Positions 17,132-25,859 of a DNA stretch of 64,000 bases are shown one piece after another. The position numbers were made by a program, and so were the translations under genes. The stretch is from JAUMBM01 sp964441755. GTDB lineage: Bacteria; Bacteroidota; Bacteroidia; Chitinophagales; Saprospiraceae. How positions within the stretch are numbered: position 1 is the first letter of the stretch; the number at the start of each line of letters is the position of its first letter. The notes under the pieces are model-generated. The model ran no database searches. It was not told where the DNA came from and saw nothing but the letters and a program-made list of their open reading frames with translations. Location: the NCBI GenBank assembly GCA_964441755.1, contig CAYTVG010000011.1, forward strand, positions 77,233-141,232, given 5' to 3'.

Positions 17132-18223
17132 ATGCAACATGAAAGTGTTCTTACTACCATCGGCAACACGCCACTTATCAAGCTCAGCCGCATGTCTCAG
17201 GGGATCATCCCTGCTGCAGTTTACGGTAAAGTGGAGGCTTTTAACCCCGGCCAGTCTGCCAAGGACCGCATTGCGCTCTATATGATTGAAGAGGCTGAGC
17301 GCCGCGGTCACATAAAAAAAGGAGATACAATTATTGAAGCGACCAGTGGCAACACGGGCTACAGCCTGGCTATGGTCTGCGCTATCAAAGGATATCACTG
17401 CGTGCTTACTGTCACCAGCAAAGCAGGGCAGGAGAAGCTGTCGCTGCTGCGCAGCCTGGGGGCGGAGGTGATCGTATGTCCGGCCGATGCGGAGCCTGAC
17501 GATCCCCGCTCTTATTATTCGCGTGCTGAGCAGCTTGCTGCTGAGATTCCCAATGCGTTTTATTTGCGTCAAAACTGGAATACAGACAATGCTGAGGCGC
17601 ACTATCGCTCGACCGGACCGGAAATTTGGGAGCAGACGGAGGGCAAGATTACGCACTACGTTTGTTGTGCCGGCACTGGCGGCACGCTATCGGGAACCGC
17701 CCGCTACCTGAAGGAAAAAAACCCCAACATCAAGATTATCGGTGTTGATGCCTACGGGTCGGTGCTCAAGAAATACTGGCAGACGGGCGAATTTGACCGC
17801 AATGAGATTTACCCTTACAAAGTCGAAGGATTGGGCAAAAACATCATTCCCGACAATATTGATTTCGACCTCATCGATGATTTTGTCAAGGTGACAGACC
17901 GCAACAGTGCCATTCGCGCCCGTGCGCTGGCACGCAAGGAGGGTCTGCTGCTGGGGTACTCCAGTGGTTCGGCTATGGAGGCTGTCTTTCTGATCAAGGA
18001 TCAGCTTAAGCCGTCGGATGTTGTGGTCGCACTTTTCCCCGATCACGGCAGCCGCTACCTCGGCAAAATTTACAATGAAGAGTGGATGAAGCAGCAGGGC
18101 TATGTAGGTCAGATACACGGCGATGCATCCCATCACTACAGTTACAACCACCTTATGCGGGTGTACAGGGTATACAGGCGCAAATACGGCCGATACATTC
18201 AGAAGACGCTGAAGTTAAGCTAG
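17132..18223 (+). CDS. PLP-dependent cysteine synthase / cystathionine beta-synthase family protein
   Basis: A fold-type II PLP enzyme of 363 residues, starting MQHESVLTTIGNTPLIKLSR. Hallmarks are the PLP lysine Lys44 in NPGQSAKDRIALYM, the substrate loop TSGNTGYSLAMV, the phosphate loop CCAGTGGTLSG, and LGYSSGSAMEA near the end. Such enzymes make cysteine from O-acetylserine or cystathionine from serine and homocysteine. The sequence resembles the catalytic core of cystathionine beta-synthase but has no CBS-domain pair; instead there is a basic, Tyr-rich tail of about 40 residues. Which of the two reactions it performs is open. It is followed by a terminator. Confidence 0.87.
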   Translation: MQHESVLTTIGNTPLIKLSRMSQGIIPAAVYGKVEAFNPGQSAKDRIALYMIEEAERRGHIKKGDTIIEATSGNTGYSLAMVCAIKGYHCVLTVTSKAGQEKLSLLRSLGAEVIVCPADAEPDDPRSYYSRAEQLAAEIPNAFYLRQNWNTDNAEAHYRSTGPEIWEQTEGKITHYVCCAGTGGTLSGTARYLKEKNPNIKIIGVDAYGSVLKKYWQTGEFDRNEIYPYKVEGLGKNIIPDNIDFDLIDDFVKVTDRNSAIRARALARKEGLLLGYSSGSAMEAVFLIKDQLKPSDVVVALFPDHGSRYLGKIYNEEWMKQQGYVGQIHGDASHHYSYNHLMRVYRVYRRKYGRYIQKTLKLS

Positions 18224-18245
18224 TTACCCATAAAAACATACAATA

Positions 18246-18281
18246 AAAAATGGGCTGCTATGTGTTTAGCAGCTCATTTTT
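18246..18281 (+). terminator. Intrinsic terminator after the PLP enzyme gene
   Basis: Bases 18246-18260 pair with 18267-18281 (one G-U) with a 6-base loop and end in a T-run. It lies 22 bases before the small membrane-protein gene, which therefore probably has its own weak or internal promoter. Confidence 0.8.
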
Positions 18282-18302
18282 AGTTAACTGACTTATTTGT
18301 CT

Positions 18303-18431
18303 ATGAAGCCAATCGAGCAAGAAGAAAAGCCTCCCGTCGGCGGTAGCTGGCAACAGCTCTACGCCATTGTGCTGATACTGCACGTCCTCATCGTTATTGC
18401 ATTTTACTTGCTCACCCGATACTACTCCTGA
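18303..18431 (+). CDS. 42-residue single-pass membrane protein, probable symporter accessory subunit
   Basis: The frame encodes 42 residues: a polar, Pro-rich start (MKPIEQEEKPPVGGSW) and one hydrophobic helix (LYAIVLILHVLIVIAFYLL) ending TRYYS. Its stop at 18431 is one base before the symporter ATG at 18433, so the two are almost certainly translated together. Small one- or two-helix proteins encoded directly before sodium:solute symporters are known in other bacteria (YhdT with PanF, DUF4212 proteins). By analogy it may be a subunit of the transporter; this is inference. No family match is claimed. Confidence 0.7.
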   Translation: MKPIEQEEKPPVGGSWQQLYAIVLILHVLIVIAFYLLTRYYS

Positions 18432-18432
18432 T

Positions 18433-20163
18433 ATGCATTGGATTGACTGGCTGATTATGTTCGGCACTATTTCGTTGATTGTGGCTTATGGCATGTGGCG
18501 TACGCGCAATGTACAGTCGGCCAGCAGTTATCTGCAAGGAGACAAAGACCTCAAGTGGTGGACAATCGGGCTGTCCGTCATGGCAACGCAGGCGAGTGCC
18601 ATTACGTTTTTGTCAACGCCGGGTCAGGCCTACGAATCGGGTATGGGTTTCGCCCAGTTTTATTTTGGCCTGCCGGTGGCTATGGTCATTCTTTGCATAT
18701 TTTTCCTGCCCTTGTATTACCGATTAAATGTATATACGGCTTACGAGTTTCTGGAAAACCGCTTTGATGTGCGCACCCGGACATTCACTGCGCTCTTGTT
18801 TTTGATTCAGCGAGGGTTGGCAGCGGGTATTACCATCTACGCACCGGCCATCATTCTGAGCCAGATTTTGGGCTGGTCGCTGCACCTGATGATACTGGTG
18901 ACGGGCCTGGTGGTTATTTTGTACACCTACAGCGGCGGCACCAAAGCGGTGAGTGTCACCCAAAAGCAGCAGATGATCATCATACTGGGCGGCATGGTGC
19001 TGGCTGCGATTGTCATGATCAACCAGCTGCCGGAAGACGTACAACTGGGCGATGCCCTCACCGTTGCCGGTAAGATGGGCAAGCTGGAGGTTGTAGACTT
19101 CGACTTTGACCTTAGCAACCGCTACAATTTTTGGTCGGGCATGCTGGGCGGCGTTTTCTTATTTCTGTCGTATTTTGGTACCGATCAGTCACAAGTACAG
19201 CGCTATCTTTCCGGTAAATCCCTGACAGAAAGCCGACTGGGTCTGTTATTCAACGGGGTTGTCAAAGTGCCGATGCAATTTTTGATCCTGTTTGTGGGTG
19301 TCCTGGTATTTGTCTTTTTCTTATTTGTGAAGCCCCCGCTGCACTTCAACGCTTCCAATATCCGGAAGGTAACGGAGAGTTCGCTGGTGCATGAGTGGCA
19401 GCTGTTGGAAGAGCGCCACAACAACCTTTTCGAGCAGCGCAGGATAGCCGTCAACGAGATGATTGGCGGGCTTAACCAGACCGATGAAAAGGTTATTGCC
19501 GAAAAGCAGCAGCAACTGCAGGTAATTACACAGCGTGAGCAGAAGCTGCGCGAAGAGGCCAAGGGGCTGATAAAAAGTGCGGACCCCAAAGCGCAGACAC
19601 TGGATACGGACTATGTATTCATCACTTTCATCATGCAGTACCTGCCTATCGGGATGATCGGCCTGTTATTGTCGGTAATTTTTTCGGCGGCTATGTCCTC
19701 GACCTCTTCCGAGCTGAGTGCCTTGGCCACCACGACAGTCATTGACATATACCAGCGCTTTTTCGTCAAAGACGGCGATGATGCCCACTACCTCAAAGCA
19801 GCCAAATGGTTTACGCTGCTATGGGGCGGCATAGCCCTTGCTTTCGCTGCCTCGGCCAGTCTGTTTGAAAATCTCATACAGGCTGTCAACATCATCGGCT
19901 CACTGTTCTACGGCGTAATTCTCGGCATTTTCATGGTAGCCTTCTTCCTGCCCCGGGTTGGCGGCAAGGCAGTCCTGCTGGCTGCTGTACTTGTCGAAGT
20001 ATTCATCCTGCTGCTGTTTGCCGTCAGCAAGGCCGAGTTGCCCCTGCCGGGGCTGGGGGTAATAAAAATCGCTTACCTCTGGCTCAACCTCATTGGCTGT
20101 GTGCTGGTGATGGCCATTAGCTGGCTGGTGCAGGCCGGCCGCGGGCAGGCCGCAGCTGCCTAG
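18433..20163 (+). CDS. Sodium:solute symporter (SSS family)
   Basis: A 576-residue inner-membrane transporter of the SSS family, starting MHWIDWLIMFGTISLIVAYG. Recognisable parts are QGDKDLKWWTIGLSVMATQ with ASAITFLSTPGQAY (TM1-2), FYFGLPVAMVIL, ENRFDVRTRTFTALLFL, YTYSGGTKAVSVTQKQQ, FLSYFGTDQSQVQRYLSG and FSAAMSSTSSELSALATTTV, the Na2-site region. About 13 helices are predicted. A charged cytoplasmic or periplasmic insertion of about 100 residues (roughly 310-400) rich in Glu, Gln and Arg separates two membrane blocks. Substrate unknown. The frame could start at 18397, but the ATG after the small gene is preferred. Confidence 0.92.
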   Translation: MHWIDWLIMFGTISLIVAYGMWRTRNVQSASSYLQGDKDLKWWTIGLSVMATQASAITFLSTPGQAYESGMGFAQFYFGLPVAMVILCIFFLPLYYRLNVYTAYEFLENRFDVRTRTFTALLFLIQRGLAAGITIYAPAIILSQILGWSLHLMILVTGLVVILYTYSGGTKAVSVTQKQQMIIILGGMVLAAIVMINQLPEDVQLGDALTVAGKMGKLEVVDFDFDLSNRYNFWSGMLGGVFLFLSYFGTDQSQVQRYLSGKSLTESRLGLLFNGVVKVPMQFLILFVGVLVFVFFLFVKPPLHFNASNIRKVTESSLVHEWQLLEERHNNLFEQRRIAVNEMIGGLNQTDEKVIAEKQQQLQVITQREQKLREEAKGLIKSADPKAQTLDTDYVFITFIMQYLPIGMIGLLLSVIFSAAMSSTSSELSALATTTVIDIYQRFFVKDGDDAHYLKAAKWFTLLWGGIALAFAASASLFENLIQAVNIIGSLFYGVILGIFMVAFFLPRVGGKAVLLAAVLVEVFILLLFAVSKAELPLPGLGVIKIAYLWLNLIGCVLVMAISWLVQAGRGQAAAA

Positions 20164-20339
20164 CCGAATCTTTGCTGAAGGGGTGAAAATCTGTTAGGAT
20201 AAATAAAAAATAATGTGTCTTTTTGCAGGATAAAAGCCCCCTGCAATAATCACTGTGGGCACATTATTGTTATTCATAAAATATTTCCGGTTTTTGCGGG
20301 CAGCTGCCCGCGGTGCGGAATCAGCAACAGGCGAGTATC

Positions 20340-20951
20340 ATGTTCATTATCAATCCTTATGTAAGATTTGCCCTCATAGCGGTCGGCATCATCGGTGGCA
20401 TAGCCCTTTGGGCAGCCTTTGGCTTTTGGTACGGTTTTTTCTTTCTGCTTACCGGCATCATCCTGCTCATTGGCTACATTATCCTGGGGCCCATAGCACC
20501 TGCAGGTAAGGCGCTGCAGACGGGTGACTTTGACAAGGCGGACCGCCTGCTCGACCTCACCATCAACCCCAAGTGGCTGTACGTCAGCAACAGAGCGTAT
20601 TACTACCTGCTCAAAGGCTCGATTGCCCTGTCGCGCAAGGATCTCAGCCGGGGTGAAGAGCTCCTCAAAATTGCAGAATCGATCGATCTGCCCAGCGATA
20701 ATGAGCGGGGCATGATTCAGATACAGCTAGGCCATATAGCGGCCAGCAAAGAGCGCTGGAATCAGGCGCAAAATCACCTGCGCAAGGCGCAGGGCTTAAA
20801 AATCACCCAGCAGGAATTCAAAGACCAGCTCAAGCAGCTGGAAATGGCCATTGCGCAGCGCGGCCAGGTGAAAGCAGCTATGCGCATGGGCCGCCAGGGG
20901 ATGCAGATGATGCAGCCCGGCGGCAAACGCCGCCGCCCCAAGCTGCGGTAA
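20340..20951 (+). CDS. Membrane-anchored TPR-like protein
   Basis: The ATG at 20340 gives 203 residues. Two close hydrophobic segments at the N-terminus (about residues 6-48) form a membrane hairpin. After it come helical pairs that look like tetratricopeptide repeats: LQTGDFDKADRLLDLTI, AYYYLLKGSIALSRKDLSRGEELLKIAE, IQIQLGHIAASKERWNQAQNHLRKAQ. The tail is rich in Met, Gln and Arg (MRMGRQGMQMMQPGGKRRRP) and may bind an acidic partner. Its function is unknown. It begins the run leading to apbE. Confidence 0.78.
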   Translation: MFIINPYVRFALIAVGIIGGIALWAAFGFWYGFFFLLTGIILLIGYIILGPIAPAGKALQTGDFDKADRLLDLTINPKWLYVSNRAYYYLLKGSIALSRKDLSRGEELLKIAESIDLPSDNERGMIQIQLGHIAASKERWNQAQNHLRKAQGLKITQQEFKDQLKQLEMAIAQRGQVKAAMRMGRQGMQMMQPGGKRRRPKLR

Positions 20952-20976
20952 TTTTTTCCCCCAAAAAACCTGTGCC

Positions 20977-22041
20977 ATGAACATACGAATTGTATGGCTG
21001 CTACTGCTGCCTGTGCTGCTGTTGGCCAGCTGCGGGGAGCAAGCCCCGCAACAGCAGTCCGCGGTAGTTACCATCGAAGGTAAGACCATGGGTACTTACT
21101 ACCGTGTCGTTTATATCGATTCGTTGCAACGGGCGCTGCAGCCTGCCATGGATTCGGCCCTGCTGGCGCTCAATGCGGAAGTCAACACCTACGATTCCAC
21201 CTCCCTCATCAGCCGCTTCAATCGCTCGGCAGCAGGGCTGCTGCTGCTGGATGCTGCGGGCAACAAGGCAGTACACTTTTTGGCCAACCTTGCGCTGGCC
21301 AGGCGGGTGTACGAGCTTAGTGAAGGATATTACGACTGTACGGTAATGCCCCTCGTCAATTATTGGGGTTTTGGTTATACAGAAAAAAAACCGGTTAATC
21401 AGGTTGACAGCCTGCGGGTCGACTCACTGCGGCAACTGACAGGGATGTCCATGGTTGTGCTGGAAGAGGGCGGTGAGGCTCCCTTTTTGCGCAAGCAAAA
21501 AGCGGGCAACCAGCTCGATTTTTCCTCCTGCGCCAAAGGCTATGGAACTGATTTGCTGGCCATACTGCTGGAAGAGCGCGGCATCACCGACTACCTGGTG
21601 GATATTGGCGGTGAATTGCGCGCCCGCGGCCTCAATGCCGAAGGAGAAGACTGGCGGATTGGCGTCAGCAAGCCGGTAGAGGGGGCAGCAATGAATGAGA
21701 TTGAGCAGATTATCAGGCTGCGCAACCAAAGTATGGCTACCTCGGGTAACTACCGCAACTATTTTGAGGTCAACGGACAGAAATACGCACATACCATCAA
21801 CCCGCTCACGGGCTTTCCCGAGCGGTCCAGGCTCCTGAGTGCTACCATCATTGCACCGGACTGCATGACAGCCGACGCTTTTGCCACTGCTTCCATGTCT
21901 ATGGGCCTTGAGCGCGCTATGGAAGTCGTAGGTAAGGAGGCAGGCGTTGAAGGCTTTTTCATCTATGCAGAAGGCGAGCAGCTGAAAACTACCTATACAG
22001 CAGGTATGAAACCCCTGCTCGTCAATACTGCTAACCAATAA
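20977..22041 (+). CDS. apbE: FAD:protein FMN transferase (ApbE)
   Basis: ApbE attaches FMN covalently to Thr or Ser of membrane flavoproteins such as the Nqr and Rnf subunits, working on the periplasmic side. The 354 residues start with a lipoprotein signal ending at Cys19 (VLLLASC). Family motifs follow: GKTMGTYYRVVY, FNRS, YLVDIGGELRARG, SMATSGNYRNYFEVNGQKY, AHTINPLTGFP and the metal-binding DCMTADAFATASMSMG. Length fits the family. It is 25 bases after the TPR gene and 9 before the exonuclease. Confidence 0.95.
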   Translation: MNIRIVWLLLLPVLLLASCGEQAPQQQSAVVTIEGKTMGTYYRVVYIDSLQRALQPAMDSALLALNAEVNTYDSTSLISRFNRSAAGLLLLDAAGNKAVHFLANLALARRVYELSEGYYDCTVMPLVNYWGFGYTEKKPVNQVDSLRVDSLRQLTGMSMVVLEEGGEAPFLRKQKAGNQLDFSSCAKGYGTDLLAILLEERGITDYLVDIGGELRARGLNAEGEDWRIGVSKPVEGAAMNEIEQIIRLRNQSMATSGNYRNYFEVNGQKYAHTINPLTGFPERSRLLSATIIAPDCMTADAFATASMSMGLERAMEVVGKEAGVEGFFIYAEGEQLKTTYTAGMKPLLVNTANQ

Positions 22042-22050
22042 CCGTACAAC

Positions 22051-22878
22051 ATGCTACCACTCTCGCTCGACAGGGATCTTTGCTTTTTGGACATAGAGGC
22101 GACCGGACTCAACGTGCTGCGTGACAGAATTGTCCAGATAGGCATCATCAAGTACCCCAAGGATGGCGGTGAGTCCAAGGAATTGTCGCTGCTCATCAAT
22201 CCGGGAATACCTATCTCGCAGGAGGCCATACAAGTGCATGGTATCCAGCCTAAAGATGTTGCCAAAAAGCCTACTTTTGCGCAGGTAGCTGACAAAATTT
22301 TTGATTTTATTGGCAATGCCGACTTAGCGGGCTACAATTCCAATCGTTTTGATATTCCCATGCTGATGGAGGAGTTTGATCGGGTGGGTATACAGTTTGA
22401 TGTTCACAAGCGTCGGTTGCTTGATATGCAGCGCATTTTCTACAAAATGGAGCCGCGTACTTTGAAGGCGGCCTACAAGTTTTATTGTGATCAGGAGCTT
22501 GAAGGAGCTCATGATGCGATGACTGATGTGCGGGCTACGGCTGCTGTCTTTATAGGGCAGCTTGAGCGATACCAGGGTGCTGATTATCTCGATGAAGATG
22601 GCAATGTAGTGCCCGCTCCTGTGCGTCCTGACGTCAAAGCGCTGCACGAATTTTGCAATGACCAGCGTTTCGTTGATGCTACCCAGAAGTTCCGCTACGA
22701 TCACAACGGAGACATTGTCTTCAACTTTGGCAAATACGCCAACCAGCCTGCTGCTGCTTTGCTGAGCAAGGATAAGCAGTATTACAACTGGATGCTGAAC
22801 AAAGAATTTTCGGCACAGGTGAAACAGATTGTACGGCAACTGGTGCGCGATTACGAGTCATCCAAGGACAACCCATAA
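22051..22878 (+). CDS. DEDDh 3'-5' exonuclease with C-terminal DUF3820-like domain
   Basis: An exonuclease of the DnaQ/PolC epsilon type, 275 residues. Catalytic motifs are ExoI FLDIEATG (Asp14, Glu16), ExoII YNSNRFDIPML and ExoIII GAHDAMTDVRAT with the diagnostic HxAxxD. They coordinate two metal ions for removal of 3' nucleotides. The last 70 residues (FNFGKYANQPAAAL then YYNWMLNKEF) look like DUF3820, a small domain often fused to such nucleases. It could act in replication proofreading, repair or RNA processing; context does not decide. Nine bases separate it from apbE and three from the next gene. Confidence 0.88.
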   Translation: MLPLSLDRDLCFLDIEATGLNVLRDRIVQIGIIKYPKDGGESKELSLLINPGIPISQEAIQVHGIQPKDVAKKPTFAQVADKIFDFIGNADLAGYNSNRFDIPMLMEEFDRVGIQFDVHKRRLLDMQRIFYKMEPRTLKAAYKFYCDQELEGAHDAMTDVRATAAVFIGQLERYQGADYLDEDGNVVPAPVRPDVKALHEFCNDQRFVDATQKFRYDHNGDIVFNFGKYANQPAAALLSKDKQYYNWMLNKEFSAQVKQIVRQLVRDYESSKDNP

Positions 22879-22881
22879 GCT

Positions 22882-23781
22882 ATGCGAGCAAGCGGCGGCC
22901 TTTTTCTCTCCCGTTTTGGTGCCCCCTCCGGCTGGCTGCACAAGGCCCTGCAGGCGTTTGTGCTGGCTGGTCTGCTGCTGGGTTGCTACGAAGAAAAGGA
23001 AGGCTGTCTCGACCCGCAGGCTGTCAATTTTGATCTCGATGCCGACCGTAGCTGCAGCAATAACTGCTGTCAATACCCGCTGCTGCGGGTAGCTTTTGTA
23101 CACCGATGGGAGGACGAGGCCTTTGCACTAGCGCCTAAAGTATACAGGGACGGATCCGGCAATCCTTTTAGAATCAAAAGAATACGCTACTACTGGAGTG
23201 CGCTCGAGCTGCTGGAAACCGGCGGGCAGGCCCGCCGGGTGACCGACAGCATCGAGATGCGCATTGTCACTACCGGAGGAGATACCCTTTGGCAGACACT
23301 GCCCGACAACTACCTGCTCGCTGATCCTTCCAATCCGCAAAGCAGGATACTGGGCACCTTTCCTTTCGCCGGCAGCTACCAGCGGCTGCAGGCCGTTTTT
23401 GGGGTTGATGAGCCTGCCAACCGGGCAGTACCTATTTCCCTGCCACAGCGACATCCGCTGGCACCACAGGTTGACGGGCAGCACATCAGTGCCGATCAGG
23501 GCTATATGTTTGCGCGTATTGAATATTTTCCTGACACGCTGGCGACTACGACAGCCGTGACCGTTGTGATCAGCGGTGAAGGCAGCCGGCAGCCCCTGTC
23601 GCTTGATTTTCCCGCCAGCTTATCACTGCCCAATGGCTACAATGCACTGCTGCAAATCGAAGCCAACTATGCGCGCTGGTTTGAGCACATAGACGTACGC
23701 GCTGATGAGGCCAGCGTCCGGCAGCAGCTCGAAACACATTTTGGCAGTGCCTTCAAGGTTGTCAATTTCGGCAGGGAGTAG
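22882..23781 (+). CDS. MbnP-like lipoprotein (copy 1)
   Basis: A 299-residue exported protein with a hydrophobic stretch ending in a lipoprotein-like AGLLLGC at about residue 35. After it is a short Cys-rich segment, GCLDPQAVNFDLDADRSC, of the kind that opens many Bacteroidota surface proteins. The main part follows the MbnP pattern (IKRIRYYWSALELLETGG, FAGSYQRLQAVFGVDEPANR, ADQGYMFARIEYF). MbnP proteins of methanotrophs bind copper and are modified by the di-haem enzyme MbnH. The conserved Trp-x-Trp seen in copy 2 (YWSWALGYVF) is absent here (HISADQGYMF). First gene of the MbnP/peroxidase run. Confidence 0.75.
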   Translation: MRASGGLFLSRFGAPSGWLHKALQAFVLAGLLLGCYEEKEGCLDPQAVNFDLDADRSCSNNCCQYPLLRVAFVHRWEDEAFALAPKVYRDGSGNPFRIKRIRYYWSALELLETGGQARRVTDSIEMRIVTTGGDTLWQTLPDNYLLADPSNPQSRILGTFPFAGSYQRLQAVFGVDEPANRAVPISLPQRHPLAPQVDGQHISADQGYMFARIEYFPDTLATTTAVTVVISGEGSRQPLSLDFPASLSLPNGYNALLQIEANYARWFEHIDVRADEASVRQQLETHFGSAFKVVNFGRE

Positions 23782-23973
23782 CCTGTGGTTGTAGTAAATC
23801 TGCTGCATGCCCGCTTGCTGACAAAAATCATAGCCTTTTTATTTAGCAAAATCTGGGATTGGGTTGTTATATAAATGTTGGCTTGCCATTGGCGAGCTGA
23901 CGGATGTGTTTTGTGTATGCAGATAATACAAAGAGCAATGCTCTGTTTTTTACAATATAAATTTACATACTAC

Positions 23974-24747
23974 ATGCAAAAGCCAGTAACATTTGTTCTT
24001 GCCGCCATGGCGCTTATACTCTCTCTGAGCAGCTGCCAGGAAGACAATAAAGGTGAGCAAAAAAGTGAGGTAACCCTGGTATTTCGCTCTACCTTTGGCG
24101 GACAGCCGCTGGTCATGTACGACCCCGCCTATGACTATGTTGAAGGCATTCGAATGAAAGCCCAGTTGTTCCAGTTCTACCTGTCGGACATAGAGCTGGT
24201 AGCCACCAATGGAGAGAAGGTAAAGCTATCTGATATTGAACTTGTCAATTTTGGTGACGACATCAACAGCCAGCAGGCTGGTGAGGGTTACGTCATGCGC
24301 TTCAAGGATGTACCCGGCGGACAGTACAGCCGTATACAGTTTGGGCTGGGCGTAAGTCCGGACCTCAATGCCACCCAGCCGGGCAATTATGCACCGACTC
24401 ACCCGCTGGCCGACAACTACTGGTCATGGGCACTGGGTTATGTCTTCGCCAAAATTGAGGGCAATGCCGATGTCAACGGCGATGGTGCATACAATGATAA
24501 GCTAACCTATCATACGGGTGCTGATGCCCTCTATCGGGTGCTAAGCTATGATGGTCCCTTTATGGTGCCTGTTGACGGCAGCAACTACCAGATAGCCTTT
24601 GGTGTAGACCTGAAGGATGTGCTCGTCAGCGGCGGCGATTTCGTAGATTTTCGCATTGCTGAAGATACGCAGGACCACACCAATGATCCTGCATTGTACA
24701 ACTTCATCTGGAATAACCTGGCGCAGGCCATTCAACTCCGGCGATAA
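23974..24747 (+). CDS. MbnP-like lipoprotein (copy 2)
   Basis: A 257-residue lipoprotein; the ATG at 23974 opens a signal peptide ending at SLSSC. Earlier in-frame starts, up to 23875, are not supported. It matches the MbnP family well: MKAQLFQFYLSDIELVATNG, FKDVPGGQYSRIQFGLGVSP, and NYWSWALGYVFAKIEG with two closely spaced Trp residues. An Asp-rich loop (DVNGDGAYND) looks like a calcium site. MbnP binds copper, and in methanotrophs MbnH converts one MbnP Trp to kynurenine. Two bases after its stop, the first di-haem peroxidase gene begins, so the pair is probably co-translated. Confidence 0.82.
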   Translation: MQKPVTFVLAAMALILSLSSCQEDNKGEQKSEVTLVFRSTFGGQPLVMYDPAYDYVEGIRMKAQLFQFYLSDIELVATNGEKVKLSDIELVNFGDDINSQQAGEGYVMRFKDVPGGQYSRIQFGLGVSPDLNATQPGNYAPTHPLADNYWSWALGYVFAKIEGNADVNGDGAYNDKLTYHTGADALYRVLSYDGPFMVPVDGSNYQIAFGVDLKDVLVSGGDFVDFRIAEDTQDHTNDPALYNFIWNNLAQAIQLRR

Positions 24748-24749
24748 GC

Positions 24750-25850
24750 ATGACCCAAAAGCTGCAGTTGGCGGGTGTAAGCATAGTGCTGTTGGCCGGA
24801 TTGGCAGCCTGCAGGCTGACTGATCGCAGTGGTCAGCAGCTTACGCATTTGCCTTACGCGCCGAAGGCGGTACAATGGGTTGATCCTCCCGGCTTTTCGC
24901 CCATGCAATTTCCTGCCGACAATCCGCTGACAGAAGAGGGGATTGCCTTGGGCAGGATGCTTTTCTACGACCCTATCCTGTCCTACGACAGCACTTTCAG
25001 TTGCGGCAGTTGCCACCAGCCAGGCCGGGCATTTACCGATGCCAAGGCCAAAAGTGTGGGCATGCGCATGCGCCAGGGAAGGCGCTCTGCGCCCAGTCTG
25101 CTCAACGTAGGCTACCATGCAAAAGGCTTATTCTGGGATGGCCGCAGTCCCCTGCTGGAAGAGCAGGCGCTGCACCCGGTCGTCGACAGCCTGGAGATGG
25201 GCTACAGCTGGGAAATCATTGAATCCCGGCTGCAACAACACCCTTCCTATCCGGCGCTTTTCCGGGCAGCCTTTGGCATTACAGAACGGCGGGCTGTCAA
25301 TCGCGAGCTCACGACCAAAGCACTCGCACAATTCCAGCGGACACTGCTAAGCCATGACAGCAAATTTGACCGGGTAATGCGCAGGGAGGCCAGCTTCACC
25401 GAATCGGAAAAGCGCGGCTGGACCATTTTTTTCGATGCCTCCCCCACCCTGCCGCAGGCTGAATGCAACCACTGCCACATCAACCCGCTTTTTACCGACC
25501 TCTCCTATGCCAACAACGGGCTGGATGAGGTATATGATCTGGCAAAATTTCCGGATCCGGGCAGGGGTGGCGTCACAGGCGTTCGCGGTCACAACGGGCA
25601 ATTTAAAGTGCCTACGCTGCGCAACATAGCCCTCACAGCGCCCTATATGCACGACGGACGTTTCCGCACGCTCGAGCAGGTCATTGACCATTACGCCTCC
25701 GGCGGGCATTATGCTGAAAATGTAAACCCCAATGTGCGTACCTTAGCGCTTAGTGAAGCAGACAAGCGCGATCTGCTGGCATTTTTACATACCCTTACCG
25801 ACAGCAGCGCCCTGCGAAACCCTGCGTATCAAAATCCGTTCACTCCATAA
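24750..25850 (+). CDS. MbnH/MauG-like di-haem cytochrome c peroxidase family protein (copy 1)
   Basis: A 366-residue lipoprotein (Cys21) with two haem c attachment motifs, CGSCH (residues 85-89) and CNHCH (239-243). Both lie in the usual CCP_MauG setting: GRMLFYDPILSYDSTFS, GLFWDGRSPLLEEQALHP, KALAQFQRTLLS, VPTLRNIALTAPYMHDGRF. Periplasmic members either reduce hydrogen peroxide or oxidise a partner protein through a high-valent haem. The MbnP gene two bases upstream favours the second role, as in MbnH. A short peptide of nine bases separates it from the next copy. Confidence 0.88.
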   Translation: MTQKLQLAGVSIVLLAGLAACRLTDRSGQQLTHLPYAPKAVQWVDPPGFSPMQFPADNPLTEEGIALGRMLFYDPILSYDSTFSCGSCHQPGRAFTDAKAKSVGMRMRQGRRSAPSLLNVGYHAKGLFWDGRSPLLEEQALHPVVDSLEMGYSWEIIESRLQQHPSYPALFRAAFGITERRAVNRELTTKALAQFQRTLLSHDSKFDRVMRREASFTESEKRGWTIFFDASPTLPQAECNHCHINPLFTDLSYANNGLDEVYDLAKFPDPGRGGVTGVRGHNGQFKVPTLRNIALTAPYMHDGRFRTLEQVIDHYASGGHYAENVNPNVRTLALSEADKRDLLAFLHTLTDSSALRNPAYQNPFTP

Positions 25851-25859
25851 TATTCAGGT

